In this document: piece after piece, positions 7,354-15,291 of the stretch
Numbering within the stretch: the stretch's first letter is position 1
Layout: each line of letters starts with the position of its first letter
NCBI GenBank assembly: GCA_004377275.1
Contig: SOIC01000112.1
Span: 1-22,212, forward strand
DNA length: 22,212 bases
Source: Dehalococcoidia bacterium
Lineage (GTDB): Bacteria > Chloroflexota > Dehalococcoidia > E44-bin15
Reading direction: 5' to 3'
The notes under the pieces: model-generated
What the model was told of the DNA's origin: nothing
Database searches by the model: none
Seen by the model: the letters and a program-made list of their open reading frames with translations, nothing else
Program-made: the position numbers and the translations under genes

Positions 7354-8598
7354 CTACGCTCCTACCAGCTCCTTTACCAGGGAGAGCTCGTCCCTTATCA
7401 GCCTGGGCGTCAGGAAGTTATTCTTGATATGCGCCATACCCTCTTTTCCCAGCTCTTCAGACACTTCAGGGTGCTGCAGCAGGTAGACTACCTTCTCGGC
7501 GCACTCCTCCAAGGTATCCACCAGGAAGTTGCTAAGAGTGCCAACCATCTGCAGGGGGATGCCGCCTACGTTGCCCGCGACCACCGGGGTCCCTTTCCAC
7601 AGGGCCTCCGCCACCACCAAGCCAAAGCCTTCCCTGATGGACTTTTGAATCACCACATCGCTAGCCCTTTGGAAGGCGTTCACCTCCATATTGCCGACAC
7701 CGTTAAGGTTGCTGAATACGTGGACATCCTCGTATTTGTCGGCCTCGTTGTGGATGGCGGCATAGAGCTCCCAACCCTCCGGGTCATCATTGGCCATCGA
7801 GCCGACGAGTGCCAATTGAAGCCCGGGGACCTTTTCCCTGGCTAGTTTGTAAACCTCGATTACCCCAAAGGGGTCTTTCCAGAGGTCAAAGCGCGAGACC
7901 TGGATGATGAGAGGTCGGTTGCGGTCAAGGCCGAGGTTATCGATCATGGTGCGGCAAACTTCTGCTTTGGGAAGGGGCATATTCTTGGTGCTGAGCGGGT
8001 CAATAGCGGGCGGTATGATAGCGATGCGAGGGCCACTGAGGTCAGAGGGCACAAAATTCTCCGTGGTAAAGATTGCGGCATCGTGTTCTTCGACGTGGGG
8101 ACGCAGGAATTGCCACGTATCTTTATCCGGCTCCGAACTGTCGATATGGCAACGCCAGATCCACTTGGCGTTTATGCCATCGCAGAAATGACGCAGTGCT
8201 GCGGGCTGAGGGTCGTTGATCACGAAAACATCGTAGTTGGGGTCCAGTTCCTGGGCATTTTGCTGGTTGTTAGCGAGGTACATTCTCTTGGTCTGCTGAT
8301 CCAGCAAGGGGTATTGGGCCCCCTGCAGGGCATTATGCAGGGACTTGGTGATGGTGAAGAACCGCAGGTCGCCGCGTATCACCTGCCAGTCGGCGTGGAT
8401 CCCCAGGCCACGGACCATTGGAATATAGGAGAAAAGAAGCTCGGCAACCCCGCCACCAAAGGGCGTGGAGTTGATGTGGCAAAGCCTGAGGCCTTTGAGG
8501 TCGCGGGCAAGGGCCTCGACTTCATCTATTAGCCCGCTGTCGAGCAGCATGCGGTAATTATTGATGTCCTTGACACCTAGAGAAACCTTTTGTAACAT
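7354..8598 (-). CDS. treT: TreT-type trehalose synthase (GT4 glycosyltransferase)
   Basis: A GT-B fold retaining glycosyltransferase of 414 residues. Motifs match trehalose glycosyltransferring synthase (TreT), which joins glucose from a nucleotide sugar to free glucose to make trehalose: CHINSTPFGGGVAELL (40-55), WRCHIDSS (148-155), SRFDLWKDP (235-243, with the phosphate-binding Lys241), and REGFGLVVAEALWKGTPVV (322-340, with the GT4 EX7E glutamates 323 and 331). Trehalose serves as compatible solute or carbon store. No SD site precedes ATG 8598, but an extended -10 lies 20-28 nt upstream. It follows mtaB by 49 nt on the same strand. No trehalose transporter or kinase accompanies it. A related trehalose phosphorylase activity cannot be excluded from sequence alone. 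Confidence 0.85.
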   Translation of the reverse strand: MLQKVSLGVKDINNYRMLLDSGLIDEVEALARDLKGLRLCHINSTPFGGGVAELLFSYIPMVRGLGIHADWQVIRGDLRFFTITKSLHNALQGAQYPLLDQQTKRMYLANNQQNAQELDPNYDVFVINDPQPAALRHFCDGINAKWIWRCHIDSSEPDKDTWQFLRPHVEEHDAAIFTTENFVPSDLSGPRIAIIPPAIDPLSTKNMPLPKAEVCRTMIDNLGLDRNRPLIIQVSRFDLWKDPFGVIEVYKLAREKVPGLQLALVGSMANDDPEGWELYAAIHNEADKYEDVHVFSNLNGVGNMEVNAFQRASDVVIQKSIREGFGLVVAEALWKGTPVVAGNVGGIPLQMVGTLSNFLVDTLEECAEKVVYLLQHPEVSEELGKEGMAHIKNNFLTPRLIRDELSLVKELVGA

Positions 8599-8617
8599 TC
8601 TGCTAACTTAGTGATGC

Positions 8618-8626
8618 AGTATAGCA
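8618..8626 (-). promoter_or_regulatory. extended -10 promoter of treT
   Basis: TGCTATACT on the minus strand is an extended -10 element (TGn plus TATACT). The -35 region at the right distance is poor, as is usual for this class. The predicted start near 8611 gives a leader of about 13 nt before the treT ATG. Confidence 0.45.
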
Positions 8627-8647
8627 CAGGTCAGTGGCCAGCGCTAG

Positions 8648-9901
8648 CTATAGAGCAAAACTTGCCCCCAGGTAATGATTATGCCGACCTCCTAATCTCG
8701 CCGGGATCAGCCAATTTTTCAACGGCTTCTTGCTCTGTGCAACTACCCTGATGTAGTTATCGGTGAGCCCCACCCAGACTCCGTCATCAACCTCGCGCTC
8801 CCAGAGCACCATCATGGTGCGCCCCAGAAACTGCTCCTCAAAACGGCGAGCGCTCTCCCTTGCCAGCTTAAGCATCTGCTCGCTCCGCTCCTTCTTAACC
8901 AGCTCATCAATCTTCTCAGGCATCAGCGTGGCTGGAGTGCATGGTCTTTCAGAATAGGGGAAGACATGAATATTGGCGAAGGCCATCTGCTGGCAGAAGC
9001 GGTAGCTCTCCGCGAAATCCTCGTCGGTTTCTCCGGGGAAGCCCACCATAACATCAGTGGTGATCGCCACATCCGGTATCGCCTCACGAATCCTAGCCAC
9101 CGCCTGCGCATAATCCTCCGTTGAATATCTCCGCCCCATGCGCCGCAGCACCGCATCGCTGCCGCTCTGGAGCGGGAGGTGGAGGTGGCGGCAAAGCCTT
9201 TTGGAAGAATCCTGCCATAGGGAGAGAAGCCCCGCGGTGATCTCTCGAGGCTGGAGGGAGGAGAGGCGCAGCCGCTCAACCCCGGTCTCAATGAGGATGC
9301 TCTGGATAAGGAGTTCCGGGCTGTTTCTATAAGAGCCGATTTCGGTCCCGGTCAGCACAACCTCACGGTAGCCCCTTTCCACCCTCGCCCTGACCTCTGC
9401 TACTGCCTCATCGAGGGGCAAGCTGCGCTCCCGCCCCCGGACCAGGGGCACAATGCAGTAGGAGCAGAATTGGTTGCAGCCTTCCTGAACCTTGACCAAA
9501 CTGCGGGTGCGATGCATTTGAGGCAATAGCGCACTGCTGGTGCTGATCAGCCCCTGCTCCTCTAAAACATCGAGCAGGCGGGCCTTCTCCTCATTGCCGA
9601 GGACCATATCAACCCCGGTTACCTGTGCGAGCTCCCGTGGGGCGCGCTCCGCGTAGCACCCGATGGCGATGATGAAGGCACCGGGGTTTCTGCGTTGCGC
9701 CAGTCTGAGGAGATGGCGGGACTTGCGGTCGGCAATATGGGTCACGGTGCAGGTATTGAGGATGTAGATGGCGGCTCCATCTGAAGGAGGGACCACCCGA
9801 CATCCCCTCTCGGCGAGCTGCCTTGCCAGAGACTCGCTCTCTGCCTGATTCAGCTTGCAGCCCAGGGTCTCCAGGGCAACACCATTTTTTGGGTTTACCA
9901 T
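8648..9901 (-). CDS. mtaB: tRNA (t6A37)-methylthiotransferase MtaB
   Basis: A radical-SAM methylthiotransferase of 417 residues that converts t6A37 to ms2t6A in ANN-decoding tRNAs. The N-terminal UPF0004 domain has Cys15 (LGCKLNQAE, the MtaB-type signature), Cys51 (LNTCTVT) and Cys82 (IGCYAE) for one 4Fe-4S cluster. The radical SAM domain has Cys142, Cys146 and Cys149 (EGCNQFCSYC) for the second. A TRAM-like RNA-binding region occupies roughly the last 65 residues. The CKLN and SYC patterns favour MtaB over MiaB or RimO. Start ATG 9901 fits the family N-terminus but has no good SD site. The gene is divergent from fabF across a 257-nt gap and is followed by treT. Confidence 0.92.
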   Translation of the reverse strand: MVNPKNGVALETLGCKLNQAESESLARQLAERGCRVVPPSDGAAIYILNTCTVTHIADRKSRHLLRLAQRRNPGAFIIAIGCYAERAPRELAQVTGVDMVLGNEEKARLLDVLEEQGLISTSSALLPQMHRTRSLVKVQEGCNQFCSYCIVPLVRGRERSLPLDEAVAEVRARVERGYREVVLTGTEIGSYRNSPELLIQSILIETGVERLRLSSLQPREITAGLLSLWQDSSKRLCRHLHLPLQSGSDAVLRRMGRRYSTEDYAQAVARIREAIPDVAITTDVMVGFPGETDEDFAESYRFCQQMAFANIHVFPYSERPCTPATLMPEKIDELVKKERSEQMLKLARESARRFEEQFLGRTMMVLWEREVDDGVWVGLTDNYIRVVAQSKKPLKNWLIPARLGGRHNHYLGASFAL

Positions 9902-10004
9902 CTACTCATCGTTTCGCGAGAATGTTTTTCATTGGATGAAGACCCGCTAGCGCAAGACGGGACCCAAGGCCCAGTAATCAGCACAATCCTGCCGTCTTTC
10001 AGGA

Positions 10005-10038
10005 AGCGGAGGTAGATACACTCCGTATATCTCCCGCT
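10005..10038. repeat. imperfect hairpin in the mtaB-fabF gap
   Basis: AGCGGAGGTAGATAC (10005-10019) and GTATATCTCCCGCT (10025-10038) pair with two small bulges around ACTCC. It lies between the divergent mtaB and fabF starts, about 100 bp from each. It could be a protein site or a leader fold; neither is supported further. Confidence 0.4.
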
Positions 10039-10116
10039 GAATCCCGGTCGACCTGTGCTATTATATGGTTTAAGCCTTTTAGGGTCAAGAAAATATGGCG
10101 ACCTTAGCCTGTAACA

Positions 10117-10125
10117 TGATATACT
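10117..10125 (+). promoter_or_regulatory. extended -10 promoter of fabF
   Basis: TGATATACT is an extended -10 (TGn then TATACT) with no good -35. The start predicted near 10132 leaves about 27 nt to the TTG start codon, with the SD site between them. Confidence 0.45.
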
Positions 10126-10158
10126 ATTACAATTACAGCAAAAAGGGGGAGCGCTTCC

Positions 10159-11406
10159 TTGAGTAATAGAGTTGTGGTCACTGGAATGGGGATGATAAGC
10201 CCTTTAGGGCTCGATGTGCCCTCGACATGGCAGGGGTTGGTCTCAGGCAAATCCGGGGTGGACTACATCACCCAGTTCGATCCTGAACCCTTGGAGACCA
10301 AGATCGCCGCCGAGGTGAAGAATTTCGATCCTGCTCAATATATGGACCGCAAGGACTTACGACGCATGGAACGCTTTGTTCATTTCGCCGTAGCGGCAAG
10401 CCTTCAAGCGGTAGAGCAGTCTCGCCTAAATATCGATGCCACAAATGCTGAGGGGATCGGTGTGGTTATCGGGGTTGGGTTGGGGGGGTTGAACACCCTG
10501 CTAAGCCAATACCAGGTGTTCATTGAGCGGGGGGCCGATAGGGTCAGCCCCTTCCTTATTCCTATGATGATCGCCGATATGGCTTCTGGTCAGGTGGCAA
10601 TTCTGTTGGGGGCAAAGGGTCCTAATTTCTGCACCACATCTTCCTGTGCCAGCAGCTCCGATGCCATTGGGGAGGCCTTCGAGATCGTCAGGCGCGGCGA
10701 TGCCCAGGCGATGATTACCGGGGGGTCTGAGGCGGTGATAAACCCGCTCACCGTTGCTGGCTTCAATGCAGCACGGGCCCTCTCAATAAGAAACCATGAG
10801 CCGCAAAAGGCCTCCCGTCCCTTCGATGCCGAGCGGGATGGCTTTATTATGGGGGAGGGGGCGGCGACCCTTATTTTAGAAAGCCTTCCCTTCGCCACGA
10901 AGCGCGGTGCCCTGATCCTGGCAGAGGTTGTGGGCTACGGCGCTGCCGGGGATGCGTATCATATCACCCAGCCAGCGGATGGGGGTGAGGGGGGGGCGAG
11001 GTCGATGAGAATCGCCCTCAAGGAAGCAGGGCTGGAACCTGGAGAGATCGACTACATCAATGCCCATGGCACATCGACTCCCCTGAACGATAAGAATGAG
11101 ACCATGGCCATAAAGACCGTCTTTGGAAAGGGAGCCTACCGAATTCCTATCAGCTCCACAAAGTCGATGGTGGGGCACCTGCTGGGCGCGGCAGGAGCTA
11201 TGGAGGCAGCGATCAGTGTCCTTACCATCCAGAACGGCGTCATTCCCCCGACGATAAATCTCACCTCCCCCGATCCAGATTGCGACCTTGATTATGTTCC
11301 CAATACGGCCCGTCAGGCGGTGGTGAATACGGCTTTATCTAACGTCTTTGGCTTTGGGGGGCACAACTCCACCCTAATCATCCGCAGGTATGGGGAGAAA
11401 GCATGA
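10159..11406 (+). CDS. fabF: 3-oxoacyl-ACP synthase II (FabF)
   Basis: FabF (KAS II) condenses malonyl-ACP with growing acyl-ACP chains in type II fatty-acid synthesis. The 415-residue protein keeps the whole active site at the same numbering as the E. coli enzyme: nucleophile Cys163 (TSSCAS), His303 (NAHGTST), Lys335 (SSTKSM) and His340 (GHLLGAAGA). The C-terminal NVFGFGGHNST gate loop is also present. The start is TTG 10159, supported by the strong purine-rich AAAAGGGGGAG site ending 8 nt upstream and by the family N-terminus (NRVVVTGMG). The stop overlaps the recJ start by 4 nt (ATGA), so the two are translationally coupled. No acpP or fabG lies beside it, so the other synthesis genes must be elsewhere. 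A G-rich run at 10471-10488 encodes GVGLGGL. Confidence 0.96.
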   Translation: MSNRVVVTGMGMISPLGLDVPSTWQGLVSGKSGVDYITQFDPEPLETKIAAEVKNFDPAQYMDRKDLRRMERFVHFAVAASLQAVEQSRLNIDATNAEGIGVVIGVGLGGLNTLLSQYQVFIERGADRVSPFLIPMMIADMASGQVAILLGAKGPNFCTTSSCASSSDAIGEAFEIVRRGDAQAMITGGSEAVINPLTVAGFNAARALSIRNHEPQKASRPFDAERDGFIMGEGAATLILESLPFATKRGALILAEVVGYGAAGDAYHITQPADGGEGGARSMRIALKEAGLEPGEIDYINAHGTSTPLNDKNETMAIKTVFGKGAYRIPISSTKSMVGHLLGAAGAMEAAISVLTIQNGVIPPTINLTSPDPDCDLDYVPNTARQAVVNTALSNVFGFGGHNSTLIIRRYGEKA

Positions 11407-13094
11407 GCCGTAGCCGCTGGCAGATGCCACCTAGCTTCTCGGAAGCGCAGCTTTCCAGGATTTCTCGAAAAAGCCTTTCACCCTTAATAGCTAGGCTCTT
11501 ATACAATCGGGGCATCACCGACCCGGCACAAATTGAATCCTTTCTCACTGCAGATGAGCGCCTACTTAATGACCCCTTCCTACTCCCCGATATGGATAAA
11601 GCGATAGCCAGGATCTACCGCGCTTTGCTCTCCGGGGAGGCTATTGCTGTATATGGGGACTTCGATGCCGACGGCATCACGGCCACCACTCTGCTCATTG
11701 AGGGACTCTCCTCCCTTGGTGGAAAGGCGGTTCCCTATATTCCCCACCGCACTGAGGAGGGCTACGGCATTAACGATGCTGCATTAATGCGCCTATCCCA
11801 GCAAGGGGTTAGTTTAGTGGTCACGGTGGATTGCGGCATCAGCGCTGCCCCTGAGGTGGCGAGGGCGCAGCAGATGGGGCTTGACATCGTGATAACCGAC
11901 CACCACACCGTCCCTCCCCAAATCCCACCGGCCATCGCGGTGGTCAATCCGAAGCGGGCCGACTCCAGTTATCCCTTCCCGGAGCTCGCCGGCGTGGGCG
12001 TGGCCTTCAAACTACTCCAGGCACTTTCTCACTATTTGGGCAAGGACAACGATATGGCGGACCTTTTAGACCTAGTGGCTCTGGGAACGGTGGCTGACAT
12101 GGTTTCCCTACTCGGCGAGAACCGCTACCTGGTGAAGCGCGGCATTGAGATGTTACACACTACTAAGCGGCCGGGATTGAGGGAGCTGGCCAGGTGCGCT
12201 GGCGTGCCCCTTACCGGCATTGACTCGGAGATAATCTCCTGGGTCATAGCACCTCGCCTCAACGCAGCGGGGCGGCTGGACCACGCCGGCATAGGCTATA
12301 ATCTATTATCGACCAGCTCCTCAGAGGAGGCCAAGAGGCTTGCCAGTCTACTGGAGAGGAGAAATGCGGAGCGGCAAAGGCTTACCGGGGAAATGCTGGC
12401 CAAGGCAAGGGAGCAGATAATTGCCACCGGCATCGATTTCCCCCTTCTTATGGTTGGTGGCGAGGACTTCCATAGTGGGGTGGTGGGGGTGGTTGCCGGC
12501 AGGTTGGTGGATGAGTTCTGCCGCCCCGTAATCGTCTTGGAGCGGGGCAAGCAGTGGAGCCGTGGCAGCGCTCGCAGCATCCCCAATTTCGACATCATCG
12601 CTGCCCTGAGCGATTGCAGCGATCTCATCTCTCGATTTGGCGGGCATCCCATGGCAGCGGGGTTCGTCGTAGCTACCGAGAACCTGGATCAGCTTCAGCA
12701 ACGACTGGTTCAGATTGCCTCAAACCAGCTGGCCTCTTTCGACCTCCGCTCCGTGATCTCCATCGATGCCGAGGTATCCCTCTCCTCCCTTCGCGGGGAC
12801 ACCTTCAAAATGTTGCAGCAGCTCGCCCCCTTCGGACGTGCCAACCCTGACCCGATATTCATTGCTCGGGATGTGAAGGTGGAACAACATCGTAGCGTGG
12901 GCAGTGCCGGGGAGCACCTGAAGCTAAAGCTAAGGGATGATGGGGTAGCCTGGAACGCTATTGGCTTCAGGATGGGCCGGCTTATCGGCGAGGTCACCCC
13001 ACGGCTGGACATCGTCTTCAACCTTGGGGTCGATCTATGGGGTGGTGGGGAGACGCTTCAGCTAAACATCCTCGATTTCGCCCCCGCGGCCTAG
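11403..13094 (+). CDS. recJ: single-stranded-DNA-specific exonuclease RecJ
   Basis: RecJ degrades single-stranded DNA 5' to 3' in recombinational and mismatch repair. At 563 residues it is full length. The DHH phosphoesterase motifs, which bind two metal ions, are in order: GDFDADG (85-91), VTVDCGIS (140-147), TDHHTVPP (165 on, DHH 166-168) and LGTVADMVSL. A DHHA1 domain follows, with FGGHPMAAGF, and then the C-terminal OB-type domain. ATG 11403 overlaps the fabF stop by 4 nt, so expression is coupled to fabF. Its last 33 bases overlap the 3' end of lgt on the other strand, with no room for an intergenic terminator. The pairing with fabF looks like shared transcription rather than shared function. 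Confidence 0.95.
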   Translation: MSRSRWQMPPSFSEAQLSRISRKSLSPLIARLLYNRGITDPAQIESFLTADERLLNDPFLLPDMDKAIARIYRALLSGEAIAVYGDFDADGITATTLLIEGLSSLGGKAVPYIPHRTEEGYGINDAALMRLSQQGVSLVVTVDCGISAAPEVARAQQMGLDIVITDHHTVPPQIPPAIAVVNPKRADSSYPFPELAGVGVAFKLLQALSHYLGKDNDMADLLDLVALGTVADMVSLLGENRYLVKRGIEMLHTTKRPGLRELARCAGVPLTGIDSEIISWVIAPRLNAAGRLDHAGIGYNLLSTSSSEEAKRLASLLERRNAERQRLTGEMLAKAREQIIATGIDFPLLMVGGEDFHSGVVGVVAGRLVDEFCRPVIVLERGKQWSRGSARSIPNFDIIAALSDCSDLISRFGGHPMAAGFVVATENLDQLQQRLVQIASNQLASFDLRSVISIDAEVSLSSLRGDTFKMLQQLAPFGRANPDPIFIARDVKVEQHRSVGSAGEHLKLKLRDDGVAWNAIGFRMGRLIGEVTPRLDIVFNLGVDLWGGGETLQLNILDFAPAA

Positions 13095-13880
13095 CGCCCT
13101 CGCCTTCCTCATCCTGTAGATGAGCAGGGGGACACAAACCGCCAGCACGATAAGGGCGATGAAATGGGGCGCATGCAGCAGGTCACCCATATTTACCTGA
13201 TTCGGTGTCACCGCCCGGGTGAACTCGATGAAGAAACGCCCAAAGGAATATAGGGAAAGGTAGAGGAGAAATAGGGAGCCGTCTGGTTTCAGCCGCCCTT
13301 TTAGCCGCCAGAGCACAGCGAAAACTAAGAGGTCCCATATAATCTCATAGACCGGCGAGGGATGGGTGGGCACTCCCATTGGGGCGTAGGCATCGGGATG
13401 GGTATAGACAAAAGCCCACGGCCATGAAGTCGGCGTCCCATAGGCATCGCCATTTATGGTGCAACCGATCCTCCCCACAGCCTGGGCCAGGAGCAGCGCC
13501 GGAGCAACGGCATCGGCTAGGCGCCCCACTGGTAGATGGGTTATTCTGGCATATATGAAAGCGGCCAGCGTTCCTCCAAGGATCGCCCCGAGAATGGATA
13601 ACCCGCTAAAGAATTGGGTAAATATCTGCGCAGGGTGGCTAATATAAGTGCTTCCCAGGTAGTCTATGACGTGGAACAGCCTGGCCCCGATAATACCGCC
13701 AATTATTGCCCAGGGCGCAGCACCATAGATAACCTCCCTCTTGATCCCCGCTCCTTTAGCAAACCACAGGGATGCTCCGACCCCTACGAGGACAGCGAGG
13801 ACGACCATGATCCCGTGCCAGCCTATCTCGAAGGAGCCTATGCTGAAGAGGAGGGGGTCTATACCTATTTCAATTGACAT
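13062..13880 (-). CDS. lgt: prolipoprotein diacylglyceryl transferase Lgt
   Basis: Lgt is the inner-membrane enzyme that moves diacylglycerol from phosphatidylglycerol to the lipobox cysteine of prolipoproteins. The 272-residue product has about seven hydrophobic segments, an early IGWHGIMVVLAVL helix, a GRIGCTINGDAYG version of the Lgt signature (GRxGNFxNGE), HPSPVYE, and GRFFIEFTR near the end. The Cys-Thr in place of the usual Asn-Phe is a mild deviation. Longer in-frame starts exist (13943 and 13946), but ATG 13880 gives the canonical N-terminus (IGIDPLLFSIGSF). A promoter whose start point falls at 13880-13882 supports it and implies a leaderless message. The 3' end overlaps recJ by 33 nt, tail to tail. 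Confidence 0.92.
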   Translation of the reverse strand: MSIEIGIDPLLFSIGSFEIGWHGIMVVLAVLVGVGASLWFAKGAGIKREVIYGAAPWAIIGGIIGARLFHVIDYLGSTYISHPAQIFTQFFSGLSILGAILGGTLAAFIYARITHLPVGRLADAVAPALLLAQAVGRIGCTINGDAYGTPTSWPWAFVYTHPDAYAPMGVPTHPSPVYEIIWDLLVFAVLWRLKGRLKPDGSLFLLYLSLYSFGRFFIEFTRAVTPNQVNMGDLLHAPHFIALIVLAVCVPLLIYRMRKARALGRGGEIEDV

Positions 13881-13888
13881 CTTCCAGC

Positions 13889-13918
13889 ATTCTACGGTGA
13901 TGTTATTACTCATGTCAA
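13889..13918 (-). promoter_or_regulatory. promoter of lgt, implying a leaderless mRNA
   Basis: The -35 TTGACA (13913-13918, perfect) and -10 TAGAAT (13889-13894, five of six) are 18 bp apart. The start point would fall at about 13880-13882, on or next to the lgt ATG, leaving no space for an SD site. Confidence 0.6.
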
Positions 13919-14062
13919 GGAATTGTGACGTCCACACGCACATCAAGCCCTCTCAGTTTTACTGCAAGTAAAAGCTCCGGCGTGGCGAGAAATTTACCGC
14001 CCCAAGTGTCACCCATCTATCTGTGAGGAATCAGGAAAACGTCTCGCCGATTTCTAATGCAC

Positions 14063-14093
14063 TTTTAACAGGATTATGTTAAAATGGTTTAAT
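14063..14093 (+). promoter_or_regulatory. xerD promoter overlapped by a perfect dyad
   Basis: The -35 TTAACA (14065-14070) and -10 TTTAAT (14088-14093) are 17 bp apart, five of six bases each. The dyad TTTTAACA-N6-TGTTAAAA (14063-14084) covers the -35 and most of the spacer, the normal position for a repressor operator. The start near 14100 leaves about 18 nt with the AAAGGAG site. Confidence 0.6.
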
Positions 14094-14117
14094 TCCAGGT
14101 TGATAAAGGAGATGGGG

Positions 14118-15014
14118 ATGGGAGAGGAAATCCAGAGCTTTTTGAATCATCTCTCAGTAGAAAAAGGCTTCTCCGGTAACACCATCGATGCTTACAGAAA
14201 TGACCTTAATCAGCTTGCCAGTTTCTTGGAGGAAAACCAAGGCTATAAACCTGAGTGGTCTACAGTCGATCGTAATCTTCTCATAAGTTACATACTCGAT
14301 TTAAAAGAGAGAAACTATGCCTCGGCTACCGTGGCTCGCAAGGTTGCTGCGGTAAAATCCTTCTTCGGCTTCATGGTTGCTGATGGCGTCCTCAGCAGCG
14401 ACCCCACAGAGAACCTTAGCTCACCGAAGGTGGGCAAATCCTTGCCCAAGCCCCTCTCCACTGGTGAGGTGGAAGCGCTGCTGGCAGAGCCAGCTAAAGG
14501 ATCCACACCCGAGGCAAAACGGGATGTGGCGATGATTGAACTGCTTTACGCTGGTGGCATGAGAGTATCGGAGCTTGTCTCACTGAATACTGGGGATGTG
14601 AACCTGGAGGCGGGCTTTGCACGCTGTCTGGGAAAGGGGGCCAAGGAGCGGATAATTCCCATTCACCAGCAGGCAATAAAGGCCGTAGATGAATATATGG
14701 TGGTGGCTCGCCCTAGGCTGCTGCGGGATGAAGAAGAGGAGGCCTTATTCTTGAATCGCAGAGGAGAGCGCCTCACCAGGCAGGGCTTTTGGCTTATCCT
14801 GAAGGCCCATGCTATAGCGGCGGGCATAAAAAGAGCGGTTACCCCCCATACCCTGCGCCATAGCTTCGCCACTCATATCTTGAGCGGCGGAGCCGACCTG
14901 AGGGCGGTACAGGAGTTATTGGGGCATGCCAATATCTCCTCAACGCAGATCTATACTCATCTTACCAGCGAGCATGTGCGCCAGGCCTATGAAAAGGCGC
15001 ACCCCAGAGCTTGA
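14118..15014 (+). CDS. xerD: tyrosine recombinase XerD/XerC type
   Basis: This is a housekeeping tyrosine recombinase of the type that resolves chromosome dimers at dif sites. From ATG 14118 it is 298 residues, exactly the usual XerC/XerD length. The SAM-like N-terminal domain (about 1-88) is followed by the catalytic domain with Arg149 (GGMRVSE), Lys173 (GKGAKE), His244-x-x-Arg247 (HTLRH), His270 (LGHANISST) and Tyr279. Earlier starts (14076, 14112) are less likely, because AAAGGAG lies 6 nt before 14118 but abuts 14112. The promoter upstream carries a dyad. XerC cannot be excluded, since a single Xer protein may serve in this lineage and no second copy is in the window. It shares only the catalytic frame with the integrase at 2539. 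Confidence 0.92.
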   Translation: MGEEIQSFLNHLSVEKGFSGNTIDAYRNDLNQLASFLEENQGYKPEWSTVDRNLLISYILDLKERNYASATVARKVAAVKSFFGFMVADGVLSSDPTENLSSPKVGKSLPKPLSTGEVEALLAEPAKGSTPEAKRDVAMIELLYAGGMRVSELVSLNTGDVNLEAGFARCLGKGAKERIIPIHQQAIKAVDEYMVVARPRLLRDEEEEALFLNRRGERLTRQGFWLILKAHAIAAGIKRAVTPHTLRHSFATHILSGGADLRAVQELLGHANISSTQIYTHLTSEHVRQAYEKAHPRA

Positions 15015-15023
15015 GACTAATAC

Positions 15024-15052
15024 GTGACTTAGACTGAGGCATAAGATATAAA
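15024..15052 (+). promoter_or_regulatory. possible promoter of the uvrC operon
   Basis: The -35 GTGACT (15024-15029, four of six) and -10 TATAAA (15047-15052, five of six) are 17 bp apart. The predicted start near 15059 leaves about 41 nt before the first small gene. It begins just after the xerD stop, so read-through from xerD may also contribute. Confidence 0.42.
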
Positions 15053-15099
15053 TAGAGAAAGCAGCAGGCTTTTATGTTGCAACCGAAAGGGGCGAAAAG

Positions 15100-15288
15100 G
15101 TGAAAACGGAGTTCGTTTCGGGGATGTTGATTGGTGTAAGAGACGGGCCGATCATTGTTATTGAGCTACTGGGTCAAGAAAAAAAGTTTCCGTTGGACTG
15201 TGAGGTGAGCATAGGGTGGGCGTTCTCTCGTATGAATACACGGGTTGTATGCGTCGTGGAGGATAGTAGGGTTATCAGGGTGGAGTAA
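15100..15288 (+). CDS. uncharacterised 62-residue protein, first gene of the uvrC operon
   Basis: I do not recognise this protein. It starts at GTG 15100, with GAAAGGGG about 7 nt upstream. The 62 residues contain short alternating hydrophobic runs (PIIVIELLG, TRVVCVVED, RVIRVE) that would suit five or six beta strands, such as a small barrel, with two cysteines (Cys34, Cys51) that do not form a zinc motif. There is no signal peptide or membrane helix. The stop lies 3 nt before the next ATG, and that gene ends 6 nt before uvrC, so the three are almost certainly translated from one message. A small beta-barrel ahead of a nuclease gene hints at nucleic-acid or protein binding, but that is only inference. 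Confidence 0.7.
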   Translation: MKTEFVSGMLIGVRDGPIIVIELLGQEKKFPLDCEVSIGWAFSRMNTRVVCVVEDSRVIRVE

Positions 15289-15291
15289 AAG

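Noticed and set aside
7342..7845. 167-codon plus-strand frame
   Set aside because: It is the complement of treT, which has clear GT4 motifs.
8083..8532. 149-codon plus-strand frame
   Set aside because: It is also antisense to treT and has no recognisable domain.
13881..13946. Longer lgt starts at 13943 and 13946
   Set aside because: The extra 21-22 residues are not Lgt-like, and the -35/-10 of a good promoter lies inside them; the upstream GAGAGGG leaves some doubt.
14076..14117. Longer xerD start at 14076
   Set aside because: It would begin inside the dyad and promoter, before the predicted transcript start, and AAAGGAG is placed correctly for 14118.
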